From Streptomyces sp. ADI95-17 (GTDB taxonomy: Bacteria > Actinomycetota > Actinomycetes > Streptomycetales > Streptomycetaceae): DNA of 53,327 nt. The stretch is taken from NCBI RefSeq assembly GCF_003846175.1, contig NZ_ML123045.1:832077-885403 (forward strand), given 5' to 3'. A program made the position numbers and the translations under genes. The notes beneath the pieces were generated by a model that was given only the letters and a program-made list of their open reading frames with translations, was not told the DNA's origin and did no database searches. The first letter of the stretch is position 1. The number at the start of each line of letters is the position of its first letter. Positions 9,140 through 18,773 of this stretch are shown piece by piece.

Positions 9140-9231
9140 ATAGGCGTACGGTGGACATAGATCGGGACGTCATCGGGGCGCCGCCGAGCCGCTTCGTGAC
9201 AGCAGTCACCGGGATCGGAAGAGAGACAGAC

Positions 9232-10002
9232 ATGAACCGCTACGAAGGCCGCCGCGTACTCATCACCGGAGGTGGCTCCGGCATCGGACAGGCCACCGTC
9301 CACCGCGTCCTCGCCGAGGGCGGCCTCGTCGTCGCGGCCGACGTCAACGAGGCCGGGCTGAAGGCCACGTACGAGACGGCCGTGGCGAACGGTGGGGCGG
9401 AGCGCCTCACCACCCTCGTCCTGGACATCTCGGACGAGGCCGCTGTCCGGGCCGGCGTCGCCTCCGCCGTGGAGACCCTCGGCGGGCTCGACGTACTGGT
9501 CAACGCGGCCGGGATCCTGCGCTCCGAGCACACCCACAGGACGACGCTGGAGTTCTTCAACAAGATCCTCGCGGTCAACCTCACGGGTACGTTCCTGATG
9601 ATCCGCGAGGCGCTCCCGGCCCTGCTGGCGGGCGACGAGCCGGCCGTCGTGAACTTCTCCTCCACCTCGGCGAGCTTCGCGCACCCCTACATGTCGGCGT
9701 ACGCGGCGAGCAAGGGCGGCATCCAGTCGATGACGCACGCGCTGGCCAGCGAGTACAGCAAGCAGGGGCTGCGGTTCGTCGCCGTCGCGCCCGGCTCGAT
9801 CTCCTCCGACATGACCAGCGGCAACGGCCCGGGCCTGCCCGCCGACGCCGACATGTCGCTCTTCGCGAAGCTGTCCCCGGCGCTCGGCGCGGGCTTCGCC
9901 AGCCCGGACACCGTCGCGGGCGTCGTCGCGATGCTCGGCTCCCGGGACGGGGCCTTCATCACCGGTACGGAGATCCGGATCGACGGCGGCACCCACTTCT
10001 GA
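9232..10002 (+). CDS. short-chain dehydrogenase/reductase (classical SDR)
   Basis: The 256-residue protein has the cofactor motif TGGGSGIG near the N-terminus and the NAAG motif. Its catalytic residues are Ser in NFSSTSASF and YxxxK in SAYAASKGG. It ends IRIDGGTHF, as classical SDR proteins do. It is an NAD(P)H-dependent oxidoreductase, probably a tetramer; the substrate is unknown. The start is the ATG of MNRYEGRR, with GGAAGAGAGACAGAC upstream. It is divergent from, and probably controlled by, the adjacent TetR regulator, which suggests an inducible detoxification or catabolic step. Confidence 0.93.
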   Translation: MNRYEGRRVLITGGGSGIGQATVHRVLAEGGLVVAADVNEAGLKATYETAVANGGAERLTTLVLDISDEAAVRAGVASAVETLGGLDVLVNAAGILRSEHTHRTTLEFFNKILAVNLTGTFLMIREALPALLAGDEPAVVNFSSTSASFAHPYMSAYAASKGGIQSMTHALASEYSKQGLRFVAVAPGSISSDMTSGNGPGLPADADMSLFAKLSPALGAGFASPDTVAGVVAMLGSRDGAFITGTEIRIDGGTHF

Positions 10003-10006
10003 GGCG

Positions 10007-10024
10007 GGGGCGCGCCCGCGCCCC
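10007..10024. terminator. short bidirectional hairpin between SDR and DUF4240 genes
   Basis: GGGGCGC pairs with GCGCCCC across a 4-base loop. It fills the space between two convergent stop codons and could end transcription from both sides. Confidence 0.5.
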
Positions 10025-10546
10025 TCAGCCGGGCCCGAACCGCTCCCAGAGCGAGGGGAAGCGCTCCGCCAGGACCGCGTCGTCCTCGAAGCTCACGGGG
10101 GTCCCCTCGGGCTCGGCGGCCTGGGGCGGCAGGCCGAGGTCCGGGGCGACCACGCCGGTGAGCTGCTCGTACGCCTCGTCGGCCGCATAGCCGAGATCCT
10201 CGCCGTCCCCGTCGATCTCCTCGTCGAAGTCGTCGAGCAGACCGGCCAGGCCGTCCGGGTCGTGCAGAGCCCCCTCGAAGACCTCCCGGCCCTGGCCGAT
10301 CAGCCAGCAGCGGAAGAAGTCGAAGGCGTCGTCGCTCGCACCGCCGAGCAGCACGGCGGCGGCGCCCCACAGGTCCCAGCGGTAGGCGCGGTTGAAACGG
10401 GCCTCGAAGTGCCGGGCGAAGTCCAGCACCGCATCGGGATCGAGCCGCACCAGCCGTTCGACCAGCAGGTCGGCCTGGTCCTCGGGGTCGCCCTCGGCGG
10501 CCGCGCGGGTGCTGTCGATGATCTCCCAGAACTCCGTCTCGTCCAT
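10025..10546 (-). CDS. DUF4240 domain protein
   Basis: The 173-residue acidic protein begins MDETEFWEIID and contains the DUF4240-type core (FARHFEARFNRAYRWDLWGA, DDAFDFFRCWLIGQGREVFE). It is cytoplasmic, with no signal peptide or membrane segment. The molecular function of DUF4240 is unknown; proteins of this family are often found singly beside regulators or in polymorphic-toxin immunity settings, but no toxin gene is visible here. A GTG immediately before the ATG (10549) could also be the start. It follows the WYL regulator gene on the same strand, 61 bases downstream. Confidence 0.82.
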   Translation of the reverse strand: MDETEFWEIIDSTRAAAEGDPEDQADLLVERLVRLDPDAVLDFARHFEARFNRAYRWDLWGAAAVLLGGASDDAFDFFRCWLIGQGREVFEGALHDPDGLAGLLDDFDEEIDGDGEDLGYAADEAYEQLTGVVAPDLGLPPQAAEPEGTPVSFEDDAVLAERFPSLWERFGPG

Positions 10547-10607
10547 CACGGGTCAAGCATCGGCCCTGACGGCGGGCCACGCACGCGGACGCGGGAAGAA
10601 CCGGCCC

Positions 10608-11579
10608 TCAGCGATAGAGCTCGCGCAGGCGTTCGGCGGCCGCGGCGAAACGCTCCCGCAGCGCGGCCGGCTCCAGCACCTCCGACTCCGGCCCCAGCCC
10701 CAGCAGTTGGCTGTAGGCGACCTCCAACGACTCGACCCGCAGGGCGAGCGTGAGCCACCCCTCGGCATCGGGCGGGCCGGCCGCCTCCAGGGCATCCCGG
10801 ACCGCCGAACGGTCCATGGTGTACGGCAGTCGGCGTACACCCTCCGGCGACACCCGCACCGTCACCCCGTCCCGCAGGATCGACCGGGCGAACTGGGCGG
10901 CCCGCTCGTCCCAGAAACCCGGCAGATCGAATCCCTCGTCGCGCTCGAACCGTTCCCCGGACACCGTCACCGACGAGAACCGGTCGATCCGGTACACCCG
11001 GAAGTCGTCCCCCACCCGGGCACAGACGTACCAGACCCCGGCCTTCAGGACGAGCCCGTACGGTGCCAGCTCCCGCTCCACCTCGTCGCCCGCGCTGCCG
11101 CGGCGGTAGCGGGCACGGACGATCCGGTCGCCCCAGACGGCTTCGGCGACGGCCGGCAGCAGCTCGGGGGTGACCGGTTCCTGGTACCAGCCGGGGGCGT
11201 CCAGGTGGAAGCGCCGGGCGGCACTGTCGGAGGCGTCCCGCAGCGAGGGCAGCAGGGCCGCCGACACCTTGAGCCGGGCGGCGGACCCGGCGTCCTCCAG
11301 GCCCATCTCGCGCAGCGCGGACGGCAGTCCGGAGAGGAAGAGCGCCTCGGCCTCGGTCCGGGCCAGGCCGGTCAGGTGGGTGCGGTAGCCGCCGACGAGC
11401 CGGTAGCCCCCGGCCCGGCCCCGGTCCGCGTACACCGGGACACCCGCCTCGGAGAGCGCCTGCGCGTCCCGGGTCACGGTCCGTTCGGACACCTCCAGCT
11501 CACGGGCGAGCTCGGCGGCGGTCATGGCGGGGCGGGACTGCAGGAGCAGCACCATTCTGATCAGACGGGCAGCGCGCAT
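10608..11579 (-). CDS. WYL-domain transcriptional regulator (YafY/DeoR-HTH type)
   Basis: Residues 1-60 form a winged helix-turn-helix (MTAAELARELEVSERTVTRD). The middle holds the WYL-type domain (GVWYVCARVGDDFRVYRIDR), and a WCX-like C-terminal part follows. The length is 323 residues. WYL regulators sense nucleic-acid or nucleotide ligands and often control stress or defence genes. This copy is next to a DUF4240 gene with no visible defence operon. The start is the ATG of MRAARLIRM. It is downstream of aceE but separated from it by a strong hairpin. Confidence 0.9.
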   Translation of the reverse strand: MRAARLIRMVLLLQSRPAMTAAELARELEVSERTVTRDAQALSEAGVPVYADRGRAGGYRLVGGYRTHLTGLARTEAEALFLSGLPSALREMGLEDAGSAARLKVSAALLPSLRDASDSAARRFHLDAPGWYQEPVTPELLPAVAEAVWGDRIVRARYRRGSAGDEVERELAPYGLVLKAGVWYVCARVGDDFRVYRIDRFSSVTVSGERFERDEGFDLPGFWDERAAQFARSILRDGVTVRVSPEGVRRLPYTMDRSAVRDALEAAGPPDAEGWLTLALRVESLEVAYSQLLGLGPESEVLEPAALRERFAAAAERLRELYR

Positions 11580-11607
11580 CCGGCCATTGTGGCCGCAGAA
11601 CACGCAA

Positions 11608-11633
11608 GGCGGCCGGGCACGTGCCCGGCCGCC
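11608..11633 (-). terminator. perfect 26-base palindrome after aceE
   Basis: GGCGGCCGGGCAC is followed immediately by its exact complement GTGCCCGGCCGCC. It sits between the aceE stop and the start region of the WYL regulator gene, so it most likely terminates aceE. Lying 29 bases upstream of the WYL regulator start, it could also influence that gene. Confidence 0.65.
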
Positions 11634-11639
11634 GTCACA

Positions 11640-11690
11640 TCACAGCCCGTACCGCTCCCGGGCCGTCACAGCCCGTACCGCTCCCGGGCC
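11640..11690. repeat. 25-base direct duplication of the 3' end of aceE
   Basis: The 25 bases covering the last codons and the stop of aceE (11666-11690) are repeated exactly at 11640-11664, one base apart. In aceE sense, both copies end ARERYGL-stop, but they lie in different frames because the period is 26. Confidence 0.9.
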
Positions 11691-14335
11691 TCCTTGACCG
11701 CGGACGCGGTCACCTCGCCGCGACGGGCCAGCTGGGCCAGCGCCGCGACCACGATCGACCGCGCGTCGACACCGAAGTGGCGGCGGGCGGCGTCGCGGGT
11801 GTCGGAGAGACCGAAGCCGTCCGTGCCGAGCGAGGTCCAGTCCTGCTCCACCCACTGGCTGATCTGGTCCGGGACCTGACGCATCCAGTCGCTGACCGCG
11901 ACGACCGGGCCCGGTGCGCCCTCCAGCGCCTGGGTCACGTACGGCACCCGCTGCTCACCGCGGAGCAGCGCCTCGTCGCACTCCAGCGCCTCGCGGCGCA
12001 GCTCGCCCCAGGAGGTGGCGGACCAGACGTCGGCCGTGACACCCCAGTCCGCGGCCAGCAGCTCCTGCGCCTCAAGCGCCCAGTGGATCGCCGTGCCGGA
12101 GGCCAGCAGCTGGGCCCGCGGGGCGTCCGCCGAGGCGGGCGTGCCCTCCTTGAAGCGGTACAGGCCCTTGACGATGCCCTCCTCGACGCCTTCCGGCATC
12201 GCGGGCTGCGGCTTCGGCTCGTTGTAGACCGTCAGGTAGTAGAAGACGTTCTCGGCCTCGGGGCCGTACATCCGCCGCAGACCGTCCTTGACGATCACCG
12301 CGATCTCGTACGCGAACGCCGGGTCGTAGTTGAGCGACGCCGGGTTGGTGGCGGCGATCAGCTGCGAGTGGCCGTCCGCGTGCTGGAGACCCTCACCGGT
12401 CAGCGTCGTACGGCCCGCCGTGGCGCCGACGATGAAGCCCTTGCCGAGCTGGTCGGCGAGCTGCCACATCTGGTCGCCGGTCCGCTGCCAGCCGAACATC
12501 GAGTAGAAGATGTAGAAGGGGATCATCGTCTCGCCGTGCGTCGCGTACGACGTCGACGCGGCGATGAAGTCCGCCATGGCCCCGGCCTCGGTGATCCCCT
12601 CGTTGAGGATCTGGCCGTCCTTGGCCTCCTTGTAGTACATCAGCTGGTCGCGGTCGACCGGCTCGTACGTCTGGCCCAGCGGCGAGTAGATGCCGGCCGA
12701 CGGGAACAGCGACTCCATACCGAAGGTACGGGCCTCGTCCGGGACGATCGGAACCCAGCGCCGGCCGGTCTCCTTGTCCCGCATCAGGTCCTTGACCAGG
12801 CGCACGAAGGCCATGGTCGTGGCCATCTCCTGCTTGCCGGAGCCCTTCTTCAGCGCGGCGAACGCCCGCTCCTCGGGCTGCGGCAGCGCCGCGGCGTGCA
12901 CCCGGCGGGCCGGGGCGGGACCGCCGAGGGCGGCCCGGCGCTCCTGGAGGTAGCGGACCTCGGGGGAGTCGGCGCCCGGGTGGCCGTAGGGCACCAGGCC
13001 GTCGGCGAAGGCGCTGTCCGGGATCGGCAGTCCGAGCAGCTCGCGCATGTCCTTGAACTCGTCCACCGAGAGCTTCTTCATCTGGTGGTTGGCGTTCTTG
13101 GACTCGAAGCCCTTGCCGAGCGTGAAGCCCTTCACCGTCTGGGCGAGGATCACGGTCGGCGCGCCCTTGTGCGCCAGGGCCGCCCGGTAGGCCGCGTACA
13201 CCTTGCGGGCCTCGTGGCCGCCGCGCGAGGTGTAGAAGCACTCGGCGATCTTCGCGTCCGTGAGGAGCTTCGCCAGCTCGGCGAGCGCGGGCTCGGCGCC
13301 GAAGAAGTGCTCGCGGATGTAGGCGACGTCGCGGGTGGCGTACGTCTGGAACTGCGCGTCCGGGACCTCCCGGAGCCGGCGGACCAGCGCACCGGTGGTG
13401 TCCAGCCGGAACAGCTCGTCCCAGGCGTTGCCCCAGAGCGTCTTGACGACGTTCCAGCCGGCGCCGCGGAACGCGCCCTCCAGCTCCTGGACCACGCGGA
13501 AGTTGGCGCGGACCGGGCCGTCGAGGCGCTGCAGGTTGCAGTTGATGACGAAGGTCAGGTTGTCGAGACCCTCACGGGCCGCCAGCGCGAGGGCGGCGGT
13601 CGACTCGGGCTCGTCCATCTCGCCGTCGCCCAGGAAGGCCCAGACGTGCGAGTTCGACGTGTCCTTGATGCTGCGGTTGGCCAGGTAGCGGTTGAAGCGC
13701 GCCTGGTAGATCGCCGAGAGCGGGCCGAGGCCCATCGACACGGTGGGGAACTCCCACAGCCAGGGCAGCCGCCGCGGGTGCGGGTAGGAGGGCAGTCCGT
13801 CGCCGCCCGCCTCCTGGCGGAAGTTGTCGAGCTGCTGCTCGCTCAGCCGGCCGTCGAGGAAGGCGCGGGCGTAGATGCCGGGGGAGGCGTGGCCCTGGAT
13901 GTAGAGCTGGTCGCCGGAGCCGTCCCCCTCCTTGCCGCGGAAGAAGTGGTTGAAGCCGGTCTCGTACAGCCACGCCGCCGAGGCGAAGGTGGCGATGTGG
14001 CCGCCGACGCCGTAGCGCGCGCCGCGGGTGACCATCGCTGCCGCGTTCCAGCGGTTCCAGGCGGTGATCCTGGACTCCATCTCCAGATCGCCGTCGAACT
14101 CGGGCTCGGCGGCGGTCGGGATGGAGTTGACGTAATCGGTCTCCAGCAGCTTGGGCAGCGCGAGACCGGCGCCCTCGGCGTGTTCGAGCGAGCGACGCAT
14201 CAGGTACGCGGCCCGGTGCGGGCCCGCGGCCTTGGTGACGGCATCCAGGGAGGCCGCCCATTCGGCGGTCTCCTCGGGGTCACGGTCCGGGAGCTGGTCG
14301 AGCTCGCTCGGAAGCTTTCCTACGGGGTCGGTCAT
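11666..14335 (-). CDS. aceE: pyruvate dehydrogenase E1, homodimeric type
   Basis: AceE decarboxylates pyruvate with thiamine diphosphate and reductively acetylates the lipoyl domains of E2. The 889-residue length matches homodimeric E1. The thiamine diphosphate motif begins [11 protein letters not shown] and ends near [10 protein letters not shown]. The active-site region [20 protein letters not shown] is also recognisable. The start is the ATG of MTDPVGKLP, with GGAAGGCGGCGATC upstream. The gene follows a GntR regulator gene on the same strand, 256 bases away, and has its own promoter candidate in that gap. E2 (sucB) and E3 (lpdA) are encoded just beyond the regulator. Confidence 0.96.
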   Translation of the reverse strand: MTDPVGKLPSELDQLPDRDPEETAEWAASLDAVTKAAGPHRAAYLMRRSLEHAEGAGLALPKLLETDYVNSIPTAAEPEFDGDLEMESRITAWNRWNAAAMVTRGARYGVGGHIATFASAAWLYETGFNHFFRGKEGDGSGDQLYIQGHASPGIYARAFLDGRLSEQQLDNFRQEAGGDGLPSYPHPRRLPWLWEFPTVSMGLGPLSAIYQARFNRYLANRSIKDTSNSHVWAFLGDGEMDEPESTAALALAAREGLDNLTFVINCNLQRLDGPVRANFRVVQELEGAFRGAGWNVVKTLWGNAWDELFRLDTTGALVRRLREVPDAQFQTYATRDVAYIREHFFGAEPALAELAKLLTDAKIAECFYTSRGGHEARKVYAAYRAALAHKGAPTVILAQTVKGFTLGKGFESKNANHQMKKLSVDEFKDMRELLGLPIPDSAFADGLVPYGHPGADSPEVRYLQERRAALGGPAPARRVHAAALPQPEERAFAALKKGSGKQEMATTMAFVRLVKDLMRDKETGRRWVPIVPDEARTFGMESLFPSAGIYSPLGQTYEPVDRDQLMYYKEAKDGQILNEGITEAGAMADFIAASTSYATHGETMIPFYIFYSMFGWQRTGDQMWQLADQLGKGFIVGATAGRTTLTGEGLQHADGHSQLIAATNPASLNYDPAFAYEIAVIVKDGLRRMYGPEAENVFYYLTVYNEPKPQPAMPEGVEEGIVKGLYRFKEGTPASADAPRAQLLASGTAIHWALEAQELLAADWGVTADVWSATSWGELRREALECDEALLRGEQRVPYVTQALEGAPGPVVAVSDWMRQVPDQISQWVEQDWTSLGTDGFGLSDTRDAARRHFGVDARSIVVAALAQLARRGEVTASAVKEARERYGL

Positions 14336-14420
14336 GATCGCCGCCTTCCGGAGTGGAGGGGGGTGGAGAAGGCCCTGACTGGCAGGACAGGGCGATGGGG
14401 CCGGTGGGCCCGCGGAATGA

Positions 14421-14450
14421 ACTGTAAGTCGCCGATCGATGATCGATCAA
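14421..14450 (-). promoter_or_regulatory. aceE promoter with an overlapping palindromic operator candidate
   Basis: On the minus strand, TTGATC (-35) and TACAGT (-10) are separated by 18 bases, a good housekeeping-sigma match. The predicted start of transcription leaves a leader of about 80 bases before the aceE ATG. GATCGAT-C-ATCGATC (14434-14448) is a 7-base-arm inverted repeat that overlaps the -35 box and the spacer, where a repressor would block polymerase. The regulator is not known; the adjacent GntR protein is the obvious candidate. Confidence 0.6.
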
Positions 14451-14591
14451 AGGGTGAAGGGCAAAACTTCTCGATATGAAGAAAGTGGCATGGGGTGCCT
14501 CGGAATGGGGCACGGAGTGACGGGACTTAACGTGCAAATGGGGCGCTCGCCTGCACGGGAGAGCACCCCTTGTGACAGATGTGTACGGCGC

Positions 14592-15215
14592 TCAGGCGCG
14601 TGGCGCGCAGCCGAGCACATGGGCCTTGGCCAGGACCCCGATGTCCGGGTCCTTGCGCAGGAACGCCTCGATGAGCGCCTCGTGCTCCTCCGCGTACGAC
14701 TTCTGCACCGTGCCCAGCCACCGGATCGACAGGGCGGTGAAGACCTCGATGCCCAGCCCCTCCCAGGTGTGCAGCAGCACCGCGTTCCCGGCGGCCCGCA
14801 CCATCTCGCGGTGGAAGCCCACGGTGTGCCGCACCTGCGCCTCGCCGTCGGCCAGCCGGTCCGCCTCGTAGAGCGCCGTCACGTACGGCGTGAGGCGCGA
14901 GCAGTCCTCGCCGAGGGCCGGCGCCGCCAGCTCAGCCGCGATCTGCTCCAGACCGGCCCGTACCGGATAGCTCTCCTCCAGGTCGGCGGCGGTGAGATTG
15001 CGGACCCGTACGCCCTTGTTGGGCGCCGACTCGATCAGCCGCAGCGTCTCCAGCTCCCGCAGGGCCTCGCGCACGGGCGTCTGGCTGACCTCCAGCTCGG
15101 TGGCGATCCGGCGCTCCACGATCCGCTCACCGGGCTTCCAGCGCCCGCTGACGATCCCGTCCACGATGTGCTCGCGGATCTGTTCGCGCAGCGAGTGGAC
15201 GACGGGCGGGGTCAT
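14592..15215 (-). CDS. GntR-family regulator, FCD subfamily
   Basis: The N-terminal winged helix (residues 1-70) has REQIREHIVDGIVSGRWKPG and SQTPVREALRELETLRLIE. The C-terminal all-helical FCD domain keeps metal-binding-type His residues (for example TVGFHREMVRAAGN). The length is 207 residues. The start is the ATG of MTPPVVHSLR, with GGAG nearby. FCD regulators typically respond to organic acids such as pyruvate or lactate. Its place between aceE and sucB-lpdA suggests a PdhR-like control role; that is inference. A TGTCTAGACA palindrome lies 66 bases upstream of its start. Confidence 0.9.
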   Translation of the reverse strand: MTPPVVHSLREQIREHIVDGIVSGRWKPGERIVERRIATELEVSQTPVREALRELETLRLIESAPNKGVRVRNLTAADLEESYPVRAGLEQIAAELAAPALGEDCSRLTPYVTALYEADRLADGEAQVRHTVGFHREMVRAAGNAVLLHTWEGLGIEVFTALSIRWLGTVQKSYAEEHEALIEAFLRKDPDIGVLAKAHVLGCAPRA

Positions 15216-15280
15216 GAGGGGCTCCTTCGGGGCAAACCGGTGCTTGTCCGCACCATCACGATTGCCGGGGCGACCGGTGG

Positions 15281-15290
15281 TGTCTAGACA
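15281..15290. promoter_or_regulatory. TGTCTAGACA palindrome upstream of the GntR gene
   Basis: This perfect 10-base palindrome is embedded in GGTGTCTAGACAATAC, 66 bases upstream of the GntR start. Short symmetric sites with GT...AC half-sites are typical targets of FCD-type GntR proteins. Autoregulation is inferred. Confidence 0.5.
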
Positions 15291-15295
15291 ATACG

Positions 15296-15336
15296 GCGGC
15301 GCCCCCGTCCGGAAGTGTTCCGGACGGGGGCGCCGC
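15296..15336 (-). terminator. strong terminator hairpin after sucB
   Basis: Perfect 19-base arms (15296-15314 and 15318-15336) close on a GTG triplet loop. It lies 28 bases beyond the sucB stop and insulates lpdA-sucB from the GntR gene. Confidence 0.85.
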
Positions 15337-15363
15337 TGGTGAGGCTGGTTACAGCCGACGGGT

Positions 15364-17151
15364 TCAGAGGCCGAGCTCGACCTCGAACTCACCGGCCTCC
15401 AGGATCGCCTTGACCGAGGTCAGGTAACGGGCGGCGTCCGCGCCGTCCACCAGACGGTGGTCGTAGGAGAGCGACAGGTACGTCATGTCGCGGACACCGA
15501 TGACGGTGCCCTCCTCGGTCTCGATGACCGCCGGACGCTTGACCGTGGCACCGATGCCCAGGATGGCTGCCTGGTTCGGCGGCACGATGACGGTGTCGAA
15601 CAGCGCACCGCGCGAGCCGGTGTTGCTGATGGTGAAGGTGGCACCGGACATGTCGTCCGGCGTCAGGCCGCCACCGCGGGCCTTGCCGGCCAGCTCGGCG
15701 GTCTTCTTCGAGATGCCGGCGATGTTCAGGTCGCCCGCACCCTTGATGACCGGGGTCATCAGACCCTTCTCGGCGTCCACGGCGATGCCGATGTTCTCCG
15801 AGTCGAAGTACGTGATGGTGCCCTCGTCCTCGTTGATCCGGGCGTTGACGACCGGGTGGGCCTTCAGCGCCTGGGCCGCCGCCTTCACGTAGAACGGCAT
15901 CGGGGACAGCTTGACGCCCTCGCGGGCGGCGAACGCGTCCTTCGCCTTGTTGCGCAGCTTCATCAGCTTGGTGACGTCGACCTCGACGACCGAGGTCAGC
16001 TGGGCCTGCGAGTGCAGCGCCTTCATCATGTTCTCGCCGATGACCTTGCGCATGCGGGTCATCTTGACCGTCTGGCCGCGCAGCGGGGACGCCTCCAGCT
16101 TCGGCGCCTTCGAGGCGGCCGGAGCAACGGCGGCGGCCGGAGCCGGGGCAGCGGCGGCGGCCCTGGCGGCCTCCGCGGCGGCGACGACGTCCTGCTTGCG
16201 GATGCGGCCACCGACGCCGGTGCCCTTGACCGCGCCCAGGTCGACACCGTTCTCGGCGGCGAGCTTGCGGACCAGCGGCGTGACGTACGCGCCGTCGTCA
16301 CCGGAGGGCGCGGCCGGGGCGGCCGGGGTGACCGGAGCCGGAGCGGCGACCGGAGCAGCGGCCACGGGCGCCGGAGCGGCGGCCGGGGCGGCGGGCACCA
16401 CCGGGGCCGGGGCCGGAGCGGGGGCGGCCGGAGCGACCGGGGCGGGGGCCGGAGCGGGGGCGGCCGGAGCCGGGGCCGGAGCGGCCACGGGAGCCGGCGC
16501 GGCCGGAGCCGGAGCGGCGGCCGGGGCAGCACCCGCGGCACCGATGACGGCGAGCTTGGCGCCGACCTCGGCGGTCTCGTCCTCGGCGACGACGATCTCC
16601 AGCAGCACACCGGAAACCGGGGCCGGGATCTCGGTGTCGACCTTGTCCGTGGAGACCTCCAGGAGGGGCTCGTCCTCCGTGACCTCCTCGCCGACCTCCT
16701 TCAGCCAGCGGGTGACGGTGCCCTCGGTGACGCTCTCGCCGAGCGCCGGGAGGGTGACGTCGGTACCGGCGGCGCCACCGGCCGGTGCGGCGGCGGGGGC
16801 CGGGGCCTCGGCGGCGGGCGCCGGAGCCGCGGCGGGGGCCTCGGCGACCGGGGCCGGGGCCGGGGCGGCCGCGGGCTCGGCGGCCGGAGCCGCGGCGGCC
16901 GCGGGCGCACCCGTGCCGTCGTCGATGATGGCCAGCTCGGCGCCGACCTCGACGGTCTCGTCCTCGGCGACCTTGATGGCGGCCAGGATGCCGGCCGCGG
17001 GGGCCGGGATCTCGGTGTCGACCTTGTCGGTCGAAACCTCGAGCAACGGCTCGTCGGCCTCGACGCGCTCGCCCTCGGCCTTCAGCCAGCGGGTGACAGT
17101 GCCCTCGGTGACGCTCTCGCCGAGCGCCGGAAGGGTTACGGAAACCGACAT
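15364..17151 (-). CDS. sucB: 2-oxoacid dehydrogenase E2 (dihydrolipoamide acyltransferase), two lipoyl domains
   Basis: The 595-residue protein contains two lipoyl domains, with the lipoylated lysine in STDKVDTE at K43 and K170. They are joined by long Ala/Pro linkers. A peripheral-subunit-binding domain ([19 protein letters not shown]) and the acyltransferase catalytic domain ending [13 protein letters not shown] follow. Streptomyces homologues are usually called SucB, but the neighbours are aceE and lpdA. In related actinobacteria one E2 serves mixed pyruvate and 2-oxoglutarate complexes, so an acetyltransferase (AceF) role is as likely. The gene starts 61 bases after lpdA on the same strand and ends at a strong terminator. 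Confidence 0.94.
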   Translation of the reverse strand: MSVSVTLPALGESVTEGTVTRWLKAEGERVEADEPLLEVSTDKVDTEIPAPAAGILAAIKVAEDETVEVGAELAIIDDGTGAPAAAAAPAAEPAAAPAPAPVAEAPAAAPAPAAEAPAPAAAPAGGAAGTDVTLPALGESVTEGTVTRWLKEVGEEVTEDEPLLEVSTDKVDTEIPAPVSGVLLEIVVAEDETAEVGAKLAVIGAAGAAPAAAPAPAAPAPVAAPAPAPAAPAPAPAPVAPAAPAPAPAPVVPAAPAAAPAPVAAAPVAAPAPVTPAAPAAPSGDDGAYVTPLVRKLAAENGVDLGAVKGTGVGGRIRKQDVVAAAEAARAAAAAPAPAAAVAPAASKAPKLEASPLRGQTVKMTRMRKVIGENMMKALHSQAQLTSVVEVDVTKLMKLRNKAKDAFAAREGVKLSPMPFYVKAAAQALKAHPVVNARINEDEGTITYFDSENIGIAVDAEKGLMTPVIKGAGDLNIAGISKKTAELAGKARGGGLTPDDMSGATFTISNTGSRGALFDTVIVPPNQAAILGIGATVKRPAVIETEEGTVIGVRDMTYLSLSYDHRLVDGADAARYLTSVKAILEAGEFEVELGL

Positions 17152-17212
17152 GGTTTCAGTTGCTCCTTACGAAAGTGCGGAAGTGGTCGGTCGTCGCGCC
17201 CGGTCGACTGGA

Positions 17213-18601
17213 TCAGTCGTGGGAGTGCAGAGGCTTGCCGGCCAGGGCCAGGTGGGCCTCGCCCATCGCCTCGTTCTGGGTCGGGTGGGCGTGGATGAGC
17301 TGCGCGACCTCGGCGGGCAGCGCCTCCCAGTTGTAGATCAGCTGGGCTTCGCCGACCTGCTCGCCCATACGGTCACCGACCATGTGGACGCCGACCACGG
17401 CACCGTCCTTGACCTGGACGAGCTTGATCTCGCCCGCGGTCTTGAGGATCTTGCTCTTGCCGTTGCCCGCGAGGTTGTACTTCAGAGCGACGACCTTGTC
17501 CGCGCCGTAGAGCTCCTTGGCCTTGGCCTCGGTGATGCCCACGGAGGCGACCTCGGGGTGGCAGTACGTCACCCGCGGGACACCGTCGTAGTCGATCGGA
17601 ACGGTCTTCAGACCAGCCAGCCGCTCCGCCACCAGGATGCCCTCGGCGAAGCCGACGTGCGCGAGCTGGAGCGTCGGGACCAGGTCACCCACGGCCGAGA
17701 CGGTCTCCACGTTGGTCTGCATGTACTCGTCGACCAGGACGTAACCGCGGTCCATCGCGACGCCGGCCTCCTCGTAGCCCAGGCCCTGCGAGACCGGGCC
17801 GCGGCCGATGGCGACCAGCAGCACCTCGGCCTCGAAGGTCTTGCCGTCGGCGAGGGTCACACGGACGCCGTCCTGCGTGTACTCGGCGCCCTGGAAGAAC
17901 GTACCGAGGTTGAACTTGATGCCGCGCTTGCGGAAGGCGCGCTCAAGAAGCTTCGAGCTGTTCTCGTCCTCGACCGGGACGAGGTGCTTCAGGCCCTCGA
18001 TGATCGTCACGTCGGTACCGAAGGACGTCCACGCCGAGGCGAACTCGACGCCGATGACGCCGCCGCCCAGCACGATCGCGGACTTCGGGACGCGGTCCAG
18101 CTTGAGCGCGTGGTCCGACGAGATGATGCGGTTGCCGTCGATCTCCAGGCCCGGCAGCGACTTCGGCACGGAGCCGGTCGCGAGCAGCACGTGGCGGCCC
18201 TGGACGCGCTGGCCGTTCACATCCACCGAGGTGGGGGAGGAGAGCCGTCCCTCACCCTCGATGTAGGTGACCTTGCGCGAGGCGATGAGACCCTGCAGAC
18301 CCTTGTACAGGCCCGAGATCACGTCGTCCTTGTACTTGTGGACGGCGTCGATGTCGATGCCCTCGAAGGTGGCCTTCACACCGAACTGCTCGGACTCGCG
18401 CGCCTGGTCGGCGATCTCACCGGCGTGCAGCAGGGCCTTCGTGGGGATACAACCGTTGTGCAGGCAGGTGCCGCCGACCTTGCCCTTCTCGATCAGAGCG
18501 ACGTCCAGGCCCAGCTGCGCTCCGCGCAGGGCCGCGGCGTAACCGCCGCTACCACCGCCGAGGATCACTAGGTCGAAAACGGTGCTGGCGTCGTTCGCCA
18601 C
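17213..18601 (-). CDS. lpdA: dihydrolipoamide dehydrogenase (E3)
   Basis: This 462-residue flavoprotein reoxidises dihydrolipoyl groups on E2 and passes electrons to NAD+. It shows the FAD motif LVILGGGSGGYAAA, the redox-active disulfide GGTCLHNGC, the NAD-binding GGGVIGVEFA and the C-terminal active-site base motif IHAHPTQNEAMGE. The start is GTG (VANDASTVFDL), with GGAGGA 7 bases upstream; this rules out the upstream ATG, which overlaps the ribosome-binding site. It is the first gene of a two-gene lpdA-sucB transcription unit. Confidence 0.96.
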   Translation of the reverse strand: MANDASTVFDLVILGGGSGGYAAALRGAQLGLDVALIEKGKVGGTCLHNGCIPTKALLHAGEIADQARESEQFGVKATFEGIDIDAVHKYKDDVISGLYKGLQGLIASRKVTYIEGEGRLSSPTSVDVNGQRVQGRHVLLATGSVPKSLPGLEIDGNRIISSDHALKLDRVPKSAIVLGGGVIGVEFASAWTSFGTDVTIIEGLKHLVPVEDENSSKLLERAFRKRGIKFNLGTFFQGAEYTQDGVRVTLADGKTFEAEVLLVAIGRGPVSQGLGYEEAGVAMDRGYVLVDEYMQTNVETVSAVGDLVPTLQLAHVGFAEGILVAERLAGLKTVPIDYDGVPRVTYCHPEVASVGITEAKAKELYGADKVVALKYNLAGNGKSKILKTAGEIKLVQVKDGAVVGVHMVGDRMGEQVGEAQLIYNWEALPAEVAQLIHAHPTQNEAMGEAHLALAGKPLHSHD

Positions 18602-18773
18602 GTCACGTCCTCCATGCATGTGCGCCGTACGCCGGGCCCCGTCGCTGGGGGATGACCGGCCGGTCGGCTGGTGTTCGGCCGCTTTTGTTATTCGGCCCTG
18701 TGGTGGGGGCCCTGTCCTGCCGAGAACCCATCTTCGCACTTGTTGACGGTGGGCGGGACGCGGGGCCCGGGTC

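Noticed and set aside
14336..14537. Possible small gene upstream of aceE
   Set aside because: The frame crosses the aceE promoter and start, lacks a ribosome-binding site and has mixed third-position composition.
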